Positions 33,403 to 42,330 of a DNA stretch of 64,000 nt are shown piece by piece. This DNA is from Phytophthora colocasiae (Eukaryota > Oomycota > Peronosporomycetes > Peronosporales > Peronosporaceae). Each line of letters opens with the position of its first letter. The stretch's first letter is position 1. The DNA is taken from NCBI GenBank assembly GCA_018806915.1, contig JAGKQI010000049.1, positions 558,001 to 622,000 on the forward strand, given 5' to 3'. A program made the translations under genes and the position numbers. Under the pieces are notes generated by a model that saw only the letters and a program-made list of their open reading frames with translations, made no database searches and was not told where the DNA came from.

Positions 33403-36250
33403 ATGTCCGATCCGCCTCCCTCGCCTCCCCGTTCTCCCTCGCCTCCCCGTTCTCCCTCGACGCCGAGGACTCCCTCGAGCGAGCACTCGGTTCGATCGGC
33501 TCGTTCTGCCGTCTCACACTTCTCCACCCCCGGTGTAAACCCTGAGCTTTTCACCCTACGCGCAAGACTGGCCCACAGTCAGCGGATGCGAGAGACCCTG
33601 GGTCGTGATCGGGATCACCTGGACAATACCGTCCGCCGGTTGCGGTCCGAGATCGAGGATATGGAACGCTTCCGGGACGACCAGGCAGAGGAGATCCTGC
33701 GTCTGAATATCGAAATTGCTCGTCTGCGGTCGGGAACTGGAGGCGCCACTGGCGAAGACACAATCGCCGCCCTGCAAGATCAGCGAACTCAGCACGACGC
33801 CGAGCGACGGGACTCTGAACAGCGAATGGCTCGGATCCAGGCGCAGCTTGACTCTGCGCTCGAGGATCTCGACTCCCGACTAGCCGAACTCCGCGAAGCA
33901 GGGGAGGCCGAGATCGAACTCCGAGACAAGCTCCAGGATCGCGAACGGGAGCTCGCTGCAGTGCGCTACGATCTCACCCTCGCTCAGCGTAGCCTCGATC
34001 GCCGGCAGCGGGACGATTCTCTCCCGGGTCAGCAAGCTGCCCAAGCCATGCCGGGCAGTCACGCTCAAGCCTCTACAGGGGAAGCCCGGTTGAGGCTGGA
34101 GCTGACCAGGTCCCAGGCGGAATTGCTCACAGCTCGAGCCGAGATCGCGTATCTGGACCGCGAGGCTGAGGATCGTAAGGCTGAACCGGCTCGAGCACGT
34201 CTCGCCCTGTAGGATGCACCCGCATCGGGTCTCCCCGTTCCGTCCTCGGATGCGACCGCTAATGCCGCCGCCATCTCCAGTTTGGAGCAAGATCTGGCGG
34301 ACGCCTTGGGGAACCTGGAGATTGTCCAGTACGACCGGGATCAACTCTCCGTCAAGCATCGTACCGCGGTCGCCGAGCAGGATCAAGCTGTCACCGATCG
34401 GGATCAGGCTTGCCGCGACCGGGATCAAGCGACGCAGGATATCGATCGGGTTACGGCGGATCGGGATCGGGTCCAGGCCGACCTGGACGCCGCCTCCCAA
34501 GATCGCTTAGCAGCTCTCACAGACTGCGACGTAGCCCGTGCTGCTCGGGACGCTGCCACACAGGAACTCAACCAACTCCAACAACAGAACGCAGAGCTCC
34601 GACAGGCCCACCAGGTGCTAGACGCCGATTATGCGGAGGCTGAACAGCAACTGCATCATGCTGAAGATTCTTCAGCTCGGTTGTCCTCATGGATCGCGGA
34701 TCGGCGGGTAGCCCGTGCTGCTAAAAGATCCCGAAGCGCCTCCGCTTCCCCCGCTGTTCCCCTCACGCGCGCAAACGTCCCGTTCGGAGTTCCTCAGCCC
34801 CCCGTGTTCTAGGTGCCGCTGCTACCGGAGCTGCCGGGTCCACCCAGCCCGCCCCACCAGCGGTTCCAACCCCTGCAGGGTCAACGGCGAGCCCTCTGGA
34901 TCTGTTGGCGGATCAAGCTTCCGGGCAGACTGGCGAGGAGGAACCGACACTCCGGTGCTTGATCAGGCCCCGGCGCCGGCTGATCAGCCGGCAGGTCAGC
35001 TCGGATCGGACCCAACCGGTGGTGACTCACAGGACGAAGACGAGGAAGACTCCGACTACGATCCCAACCACCCGTTCTCATCGCCATCCGAGGGAGAAGA
35101 GAGTCCGGAACGCGGAAGGGAAACCAGTCCTGAGGCTGGATCGGAACATCCCAGTGAGGCGGAGGACTCCGAGGATGACGTTGCCCTACGTATGGTTCGC
35201 CAACGGTCCATCTCATCGCATCGGCGAGAGTCCGGCCGGGTTCCGAAAGGCCGATCTTTGAGCGCCCGGGGATCGGGGTCTCCAGGCGGATCAAGCTCGT
35301 CTCCGGACGGAACCAACCGGTCGCCGTCAGGATCTCCCCCGGGTTCACCGCCGCCGTCACCTCCTCCGTTGCCTCCTTTCGGCGGTTCTCCACCCCTCGG
35401 GCTCCAACCACCTCTGTTCCCGGCCGCTTCTTTCATTCCGGGCTACGATCGGCAGCGTACCTTCGCCGCTGCGGACGTCGAACCGTGGGACCCGCAGGTG
35501 ATCGGGCAGTATTCGATCGTGGGCTTGATTGCCAATTCCTTGGCCAAACGGTTGCTGATCCCCTCAGGTTGGCTGTTCCCTTCCCGGATGCAGGCCGGAC
35601 CCGTACCGACTCCTGGCACCGACTATCTCAACGAGTTGATTACAGGCGTGAACGTGCTCGATCTGTTGGTCCGGGAACCATGGAACGACTTCCCGAATCC
35701 GGGGTCTCTCACGTTCGACCTCGATCTACATGAGAGAGAGGGAACACCCCTCGCGGCCATAGCTGCTACTTATCGTGTTCTGGAAGGGCGGCACCGTCAG
35801 GCGTTTCGGGAGGCTACCCACAATCTCGAGATCACCACTGCCATGCAAACCGCGGATCTTACGCTACAGCAGTATTACGCGGCTCGCAAGGCCAGACGGA
35901 GTCGCGCTGGGTCAGCTTGGCGCCAATTCCTCGCCTCCTCCCCCGCCATGATGCGCAATCAGTGGTTCGACATCGACATCTTGCTGGATCCATTCTTTCT
36001 CCACCTCCCTATCCCCGCAGTGGATGCTGTTCGTTGGTATCCCGGTGTGGTTTCTCGGCGTGCCAACCGGGCGGACCCCAACGGGAACGTTCCCGAGCCA
36101 GCGAACCTGATCGAGGCGTTGGCGGAGTGTGATGAAGCGGACCCGTGGCGCAACCAATACCGAGGTAACCCGATCGACCATCCCGCTACCCAGATCCCCC
36201 GCCTCCCCGGCAAGTTCGATCCTCGTCCTGCTGGGACGGGTTCCCCGTAA
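33403..36250 (+). pseudogene. Antisense ORF of the Gypsy element, coiled-coil protein
   Basis: Plus-strand, opposite to gag-pol. From the ATG at 33403: a proline/serine/arginine-rich N-terminus (SPPRSPSTPRTPSS), then long coiled coils (RRLRSEIEDMERFRD; RDRDQ repeats near 34400), an acidic SDYDPNHPFSSPSEGEES linker, and a globular C-terminal region of about 250 residues (YDRQRTFAAADVEPW ... WFDIDILLDPFFLHLP ... ALAECDEADPWRNQYRGNP). One TAG at 34210-34212 is in frame, and two frame changes near 34805-34960 break it; the last open frame runs 34715-36250. The overall plan would be over 900 residues. I recognise no family; the layout loosely resembles a gag/scaffold protein. It converges with pol at 36250/36624. 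Confidence 0.65.
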
Positions 36251-36623
36251 GTCACGCTTCGACTTCTAACTGTCGGAACCGCGATCACCCGCAACGAGGC
36301 GCGAGGCTCCTCTCTTGGTCCGACCCCGGAATCCTCAGCTGAGGCCGCTCTGCACGCTTCATATTTCCATTCGTAATCCTCGTAATCCATCCGTAGCTTT
36401 CGTCATCTCCATTCCCATAGTCATTCCTATCATGCTCCGTTGTTCTGAGACCGTGATCCTCCTTCCTTTCCATTCCGACATTCAGGATCACCTTTTTCAA
36501 CATCCACTTCCCTGTTCACATGCATATACACAAATACAAAATTCTCGTCCTGATCTGGATTTTACTCCACATCAGCTTCCTCGATCACGGTGAAGCAACC
36601 CGGTTGCCTCACCCGACGTTCAC
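36251..36623. other. Convergent intergenic gap within the Gypsy element
   Basis: Between the stop of the antisense ORF and the stop of the chromodomain frame. AT-richer than its surroundings and pyrimidine-rich on the plus strand; no gene. It probably holds both 3' ends. Confidence 0.5.
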
Positions 36624-37106
36624 TTACACCTCTTCGTGCGATTGCATCACGCCAAACTGGTTTCGGTTCACATGATCCCGCAGGAACGCACTTAGTATAG
36701 CTCCACAGTTGAGATCAGCTTCATCGACCCAAGTCGGTTCGTCGTAGCCGACCCAATACACCAGAAACTCTCGGTAGATTCTGCCGTAGCGGGTCCTTTT
36801 CCCGCACCGCATATCGGAAATTCGCTCGACCTCATACTCATCGGCATCTAGATCTGGGGTCCAACTATCCTCCGGTAGTGGGGTCTCGTCGAAATCAAGG
36901 CGATCGGCTTCGTTCACCGTCAGCTCGACTCGAGGTCGGTCAGGGAAACTCCGCACCAGCTTCAGCTTCGAGACATGAACTATTGGGAATATGTGGTATC
37001 CGGATCCCGCAATCTCCAACTTGATCGTGAACTCATTGATCTTCTCTGCTACTCGGAACGGGCCATGCCATAATTGCGCCAACTTGCGCGCGTAACCCTC
37101 CCTCAC
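36624..37106 (-). CDS. pol: Integrase C-terminus with GPY/F module and chromodomain
   Basis: A minus-strand frame of 160 codons. WHGPFRVAEKI...YHIFPIVHVSKLKLV is the GPY/F module. A chromodomain follows: EYEVERISDMRCG, then REFLVYWVGYDEPTWVDEADL. This is the C-terminal part of the integrase polyprotein and probably targets histone-marked chromatin. It is separated from the catalytic core by a frame change near 37110-37260. Confidence 0.88.
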   Translation of the reverse strand: MREGYARKLAQLWHGPFRVAEKINEFTIKLEIAGSGYHIFPIVHVSKLKLVRSFPDRPRVELTVNEADRLDFDETPLPEDSWTPDLDADEYEVERISDMRCGKRTRYGRIYREFLVYWVGYDEPTWVDEADLNCGAILSAFLRDHVNRNQFGVMQSHEEV

Positions 37107-37256
37107 CCGATCCAGGTATAGTCAAACCCGAGACCCGGCTTCGATCTGGTGAGGATCGATTCTCTCATTATGCTGATCGGCTCGGTCGGCGATCGCCTCA
37201 CGCAGTCGGGCATTGACTTGTTCCCGCGACTGCTGGTAGTATCTTTGGACCCTATA

Positions 37257-37989
37257 TCACCATCGTAGAGGATCACGATCATGGCGTCTGGTAGACCCAA
37301 CTGGGATCGTAGCCTCCAACGTCGATCTCGGATTCCACCCGTGAACTAAGTAGTGAGGGGTATCTCCCCGGATCCGGTCGTTGGCAGTGTTGATCGCGAA
37401 CGTTAACCGCTCTGCGTACTCATCCCAGTCCTTCTGATCGAGATCTTGGACATACATCTTGATCGCCCTCGTTGCAGTCTGTACCATTCGTTCTGCTGTT
37501 CCGTTGGCTTGGGGGCGATATGCCATCGTCGCTCGCTGCCGTTGCCTCAATATCCTGTTGAAGGATCGGAAGAAGTCGGACATGAATCCCGGCTCCCTAT
37601 CGTGTCGAATGATCTCGCTGGCACCAAACCTTCGGAACACGCACTCCTCAGATTCCGCGATCGTCTGAGCGGATCGAGAAGAACTGGCCTTGGCGATCAC
37701 ATATCCCGAGAACAGATCGACCCAGATCAGCAATTCGGTGTTGCCCTTATCGGATCTGGGCAAGGACGGTATATGATCCATCGCTATAATCTGGAACGGG
37801 TAAGTTGCTTGCCGGTTCCCTGGGGATTCGCCTCCCTTTTCCTGCCTCGCTATCCACACACTCCCCCACGTATTTTTGCACGCTTCGATAAAGCCCTCTC
37901 CAGTGAAAGTGATCTCGGATCCGCTGGTAGGTGCGGCCGATTCCCTGATGTCCGCCCTCGAGAGTCGTGGCGATAATGGTGTAGGACAT
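37257..37989 (-). pseudogene. pol: Integrase zinc-binding and catalytic core
   Basis: The HHCC finger (GGHQGIGRTYQRIRDHFHW...CVD) lies at 37989-37860 in one frame. The catalytic core is at 37859-37257 in another: MDHIPSLP, HDREPGFMSDFF and NGTAERMVQTATRA supply the D,D-E residues. The frame changes between finger and core and again at the end. It belongs to the minus-strand polyprotein. Confidence 0.88.
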
Positions 37990-38022
37990 CCTGCTGCAAC
38001 GTCTCAGGGACCACTAGCTTCA

Positions 38023-38955
38023 TCAGTCGATCCTGGTCGACGTTCGATCTCGGCGTCGGGGGACAGTAGAAAAGTAGATATGCTCGTCCACCTCGTAGTC
38101 CGACGCGATTTTGCCACAGGATCGTGATTCCGCCTGGGTGAGTTCCGCGATCGGCCCGATTAGGTACTTCTTCAATCCCGCAATCCAGGTCTCTTCATCC
38201 TGCGCTCGCTTGATCAGATCGATCCTCATCTCTCGGACCAACTCCTCTTGTAGGACGGCGGCATCCGATCTCGCTCGAGCAGCTCGTGTAGCCACTGCCG
38301 CCACTCGCACCACCCGCTCTTCGGTCTTGGGGACCAGGATCTCACCTAGTCGATTTAGGGTGACTAGATCCTGCTGATCCTCCTCGGCGCGAACCTCGAT
38401 CCCGTCTTGACGTTGTAGAGCGGCGCTGGCCAGGCTATCAGCACTTCCATTCCAGTCTCTCTTCACATGTACCAGCTCGTGATCGCTCCATCCCTTCAAG
38501 CGATCGAGTGTTCTCTGTTTCAGCAACGTTAATCCTGGCGCCTTGCAGCCGATTTCGCCACGAACTTGACGGATCACGAGGTTCGAGTCCCCACAGATCA
38601 CCAGGCGGCGGCGATCCCGTTCCGCGAGCATATCGAGGCCTAAGAGGAGCCCGTTATATTCTGCCTCATTAACCGTAAGGCCCTCGGCATAGCCGGATCT
38701 AGCTTCAGTTACCTCCCAACCAGGTAGGCTCCACACGATCGCACTGAAAGCGCCCCCACCTCGTTTGACCCGGGCAGATCCGTCGAAACTTAACACCCAT
38801 AGTTCCTCGCCCTGATTTACCGTGGGTACCGGGGTTTGGATCCGGCGTTTGGGTTCCTTTCGTGGTGCGATCGCGATCAGAGCTTCATCGATCTCCGCTC
38901 TGGGCGTTATGCTGGCCGCGATCGCCCCAGTATTTCGTCTTCGCCCTTCGTACAT
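38023..38955 (-). CDS. pol: Second (acquired, aRNH-type) RNase H
   Basis: A 310-codon open frame with all active-site landmarks of RNase HI: LSFDGSARVKRGGG, NEAEYNGLLLGLDML, ICGDSNLVIRQV and HVKRDWNGSADSLA (D-E-D-D). It is distinct from the Ty3/Gypsy RNase H located upstream at 39012-39512. It resembles the extra cellular/plant-like RNase H found in dual-RNase-H retrotransposons, which is thought to take over RNA removal during reverse transcription. It lies between the native RNase H and integrase, the usual position. Confidence 0.88.
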   Translation of the reverse strand: MYEGRRRNTGAIAASITPRAEIDEALIAIAPRKEPKRRIQTPVPTVNQGEELWVLSFDGSARVKRGGGAFSAIVWSLPGWEVTEARSGYAEGLTVNEAEYNGLLLGLDMLAERDRRRLVICGDSNLVIRQVRGEIGCKAPGLTLLKQRTLDRLKGWSDHELVHVKRDWNGSADSLASAALQRQDGIEVRAEEDQQDLVTLNRLGEILVPKTEERVVRVAAVATRAARARSDAAVLQEELVREMRIDLIKRAQDEETWIAGLKKYLIGPIAELTQAESRSCGKIASDYEVDEHIYFSTVPRRRDRTSTRID

Positions 38956-39011
38956 TTCGTGATCTCAAGCGACCACGGAGATAGGAGTGCAGACCATTGA
39001 CCCAGACGCCC

Positions 39012-41100
39012 CTAGAGACCGGAAGACTTGAACAGCCAGGCAAGGGTAGAATGCCGGGTCAAGACCTTGATCCGGCGACTCACCAACATGGTGTAATACA
39101 GATCCAGGATCCGTAGCAGGGACAACACTTCTTTCTCTGCGACGTTGTAGTTCAACTCGTTCGTTTTCAGGGTTCGGCTAGCGAACGCGACCGGGTGGTA
39201 GATCTGGTCATGTTCTTGCGTCAACGCGGCGGAGATCGCCCAGTCACTGGCATACACTATCACCACAGGCAATTTCGCCGTATCGAAGTGACGGAGGACC
39301 GGAGTCGACGCGATCTTAGTTTTCAAGGCTATGAATGCCTCGTGCGCTCTACCCCACTTCTCATCACCCGCCTCGAGTTTCGTGGTGATTTTAATCTCGC
39401 TCGGTCCGGAGGGAGTTGCCGCCCCCCAGGTCTGGATCCGGGGTGTTGCCGCCTTCTTGACCCGAGATGTCTCGTGATCCGCCTCGATCTGACTCCGGCT
39501 TAGTAGAATCATGAGAGATCAGGTTCATCCCGTCCATGATCTTCCGTAGGTCCGGTCGTTTCTTCAGCTCTGCAAACTCCACTTCACGTAGTTCATATAG
39601 AACCGATGCATAGATCGCGTAATCTTCGATGAACCGACTGTAGTAGTTCAGGCTCCCCAAGAAGGACTGCATGGATCGGACCGACCCTGGGAACGGTAGA
39701 TCCGTCAGCGGTTCCAGGTCCTTCGGGTTTGCCTCTAGTCCATCGATCGACAGTGCCCAAGATATTCCACCTTATCCATGCCCCAGAAGCTTTTTGCCAC
39801 ACTGATCGAGAGGTTCCACTTATCGCAGGCCTCCAGCAGATCCTCTACTCGTTCGCACATCTGATCCCACGATCTCGATGTGATCAAGATGTCGTCGATG
39901 TACGATCTTCGTCCCAGCACCGACGGGCGACCAGGATCCTCCGGGATCCCTGAGTCAAACACATCCGCAGAGCCCTCCGCATCTCCCGTCTGGGAAATCT
40001 TCAGAAACCCATATAGGGCATTGTCTACGAGACGTTGGTAGATCTGGGGAGCGTTCTTCAATCCGAAGGGCATGCGATTCCACTCGAAGAGGCCGAACGG
40101 GGTGGTGAAAGCCGAGATCGCGCGAGCTCGGTCAGTCATAGACACGACCCAGAATCCGCTGGCCATGTCCAGCGAACAGTACCATAGAACCTTGTCGAGA
40201 TCTTCCAGCAGGTCGTTGATCAGGGGCATCGGGTAAACCATCAGCCTCGTGAGGCTGTTCACCAGCCGATAATCGATGCATAGCCGGATATCCACACCGT
40301 TCTTCTTGATAATCACCACGATCGGGGATGCCCACGGTGAGGTCGATGGCCGGATTTTCTTGGCGGCTAGGAGGCCTTTGATGAGGTCCGATACTTTCTC
40401 GCGAAACTACGGCGCCACCTTCCGGACTCGTTGTGCAATTGGTCTTGCATTACCAACATCTATGTCACAAATGACGCCCCTGGCTGCCGGAGGCAGCGCG
40501 TTTCCTTTCCCGATCAGAAGGTGTCGTTTCTTCCAAATGATCTGACGGAGCTTCTCGATCTCCTCCGGGGTAGCAGATCCCGGACTTCCCACTTGTAGAT
40601 CCTCGATCCTAACTTCTTCAGTGGTGGAGATCTGGATCTCTGGTACTACTGCGAGGTTATCGGCCCGATCTTCGGCCGAAAAATCACCACCTTCGTGTAA
40701 GTGGGTCTGATCGGCATTCGTTGATGGATCCTCAAGTTTGCCGCCCTTGGCTGTCAGGGTCGGGGTGTCCACGACCGTGGAGATGGCGTTCGCGTCGGAT
40801 ATCTGTTTGATCTCGATATTAAAATCTGGAATTTTTGTTTTTGCTCCGATCTCTTCTTCGCATGTCCGATCTGTCCGACCTGGGGCCTGATCTGCCAAGC
40901 TCTCATTCGTCTCACCGCCCCCAGCTTCGCCACTCGGGGTCCTGTCGGGGCTGATCGTTATCGGTGGCGTGATCATGGAATCCGGTTGTGGCTCGAGAAA
41001 CGTGACCTTGACTCCGGCCGCATAGGTCGATCGAGTTGGTGATCGGGGTTCTAAGGTCGATATCGATACGGGATCGGGGTCGTCCTTGGTCGTCTCACCT
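39012..41100 (-). pseudogene. pol: Pol spacer, reverse transcriptase and native RNase H
   Basis: Reading order: an acidic linker ending in RPIAQRVRKVAP, then an in-frame TAG (40407-40409), then the reverse transcriptase (KKIRPSTSPWASPIVV, DIRLCIDYRLVN, the WNRMPFGLKNAPQIYQ box and catalytic SYIDDILITS at about 39895), followed by a shifted frame with MQSFLGSLNYYSRFIEDY (thumb/connection) and RNase H (VIVYASDWAISAALTQE, NYNVAEKEVLSLL). The first RNase H aspartate is in YASD, as in Ty3/Gypsy. Stop and frameshifts make this copy non-autonomous, although the TAG could in principle be a readthrough stop. Confidence 0.88.
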
Positions 41101-41145
41101 CGGTGAAGTATGGATCGCGGTGTAGCGTAGGTTGGCCGTTCGACT

Positions 41146-41295
41146 GAACGATGAGGATTTAATCCCTTACCGTCTTCCGATCGAGGATATTCTGATTCAA
41201 GAGGAACTCGCAAGTGGTGGCTTCGGTGTCGTGCATCTCGCACATTTGTACGGTCAACGCGTGGAAGACGGTAAGGGATTAAATCCTCATCGTTC
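41146..41295 (+). other. Protein kinase fragment closed by a 33-bp inverted repeat
   Basis: A perfect 33-bp inverted repeat (41146-41178 against 41263-41295) encloses 84 bp. Plus-strand translation from the left repeat inward reads LIPYRLPIEDI followed by EELASGGFGVVHLAHL, a protein-kinase glycine-rich loop with the preceding sequence typical of oomycete kinases. It is antisense to the pol frame and interrupts the region between protease and reverse transcriptase. It looks like a piece of a host kinase gene captured into the element, with its start duplicated in inverse at the other end. Confidence 0.75.
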
Positions 41296-41635
41296 CGAAC
41301 GTCGTTGCTCAGGTATCCGAGCCGGCAGCGAGGCTTCTACGGATGTTTTAGGTACTGATCTTGCGTCTACTGTCGCTTCTAGAGCCAAGTTCTGCCATTC
41401 CATGTAACGCCGCGATCCGACCGATACAAACCCGGGGTATCGAGGAACTTTTTCTTGATCAAGTACCATTCCGACATGTAATCGGTGATCCAGTCGTAGA
41501 ATCTTCTCGCTCAGATTCGTGATCGCTAAGTACCGAGTCCGGCCGGGTCCTTCTACCACAGTAGGTACCCATCGGTCGCCTCTGGTCACCCATAATTTCT
41601 CCGTCGCCGATAATTTTACTTTTGACGCGATCTCC
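41296..41635 (-). other. Protease-to-RT linker, decayed
   Basis: Minus-strand open stretch (41589-41296) without recognisable domain; part of the pol polyprotein. The 3' end is cut by the kinase-fragment insertion. Confidence 0.4.
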
Positions 41636-42268
41636 TCAGATCCTCCAACCGGGATGTAGATCTTCCTCCAGTTTCACTGATCTGACCTTCTCCCCATACA
41701 ATCTCTTACGACCATTAAGTGGGATCCCCACCTCATTGGGTAAACACATCGATCCCTTCGCAAGATCCATTCGGACCCCAGCCGGGATCATGAAGTCCAT
41801 ACCCAGGATCGCATCTTGTCCAGATAGATCTCCGATCCAAATATCGAAAAAGTAAACCAAGTATCCTGCAAGCGTGATCTTGATCCTCGTTCTCCTTCGG
41901 CGGTATACACGTTACCCCCGATCCCAACACACTCCTGTCTCTGACTAGTGTCAAAGTGGCACCCAACCTTACGAGCAAAGGCGGTATCCAAGATGTACCT
42001 CGGCGCCGGTGTCCAGGAGCAAGATCGCTCTTTCATGATTGATCTTGCCTGAGATCTTGGGTTGGCGGAACCATTTTCCTGGTGCGTGGTATTTCCAGTA
42101 CCCCCTGGATTCTCCTTCCTTGAGATCCAAGGCCACCTCCGCACCAAATCGAGAGAACTCATCAACCCGGGGGAGACTCGCGATCCTAGCAGTATACGAA
42201 TGCAACTTACATGTATTACCGCGTAGATCCGGACCCTCCCTATCTTGATCTCTCGATTTCTTGTTCAC
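41636..42268 (-). pseudogene. pro: Retroviral-type aspartic protease, frameshifted
   Basis: The active-site motif ILLLDTGAEV is at about 42010, in frame with 42268-41969. The following segment (RKVGCHF...VGIGGNVYTAEG) continues in a second frame, and the last (DAILGMDFMIPAGVRMDL, an ILGMDF motif) in a third at 41860-41636. The protein would cleave the Gag-Pol polyprotein. Two frame changes suggest decay or consensus errors. Confidence 0.78.
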
Positions 42269-42330
42269 ATATGCATAGATGCATTACTCAGAACGCTCGG
42301 CTCGTACCGGTTTCCAAACCGGCGAGCGTC

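Noticed and set aside
35056..35436. Glycine-rich minus-strand frame opposite the antisense ORF
   Set aside because: It is the complement of a proline-rich coding stretch and carries no domain.
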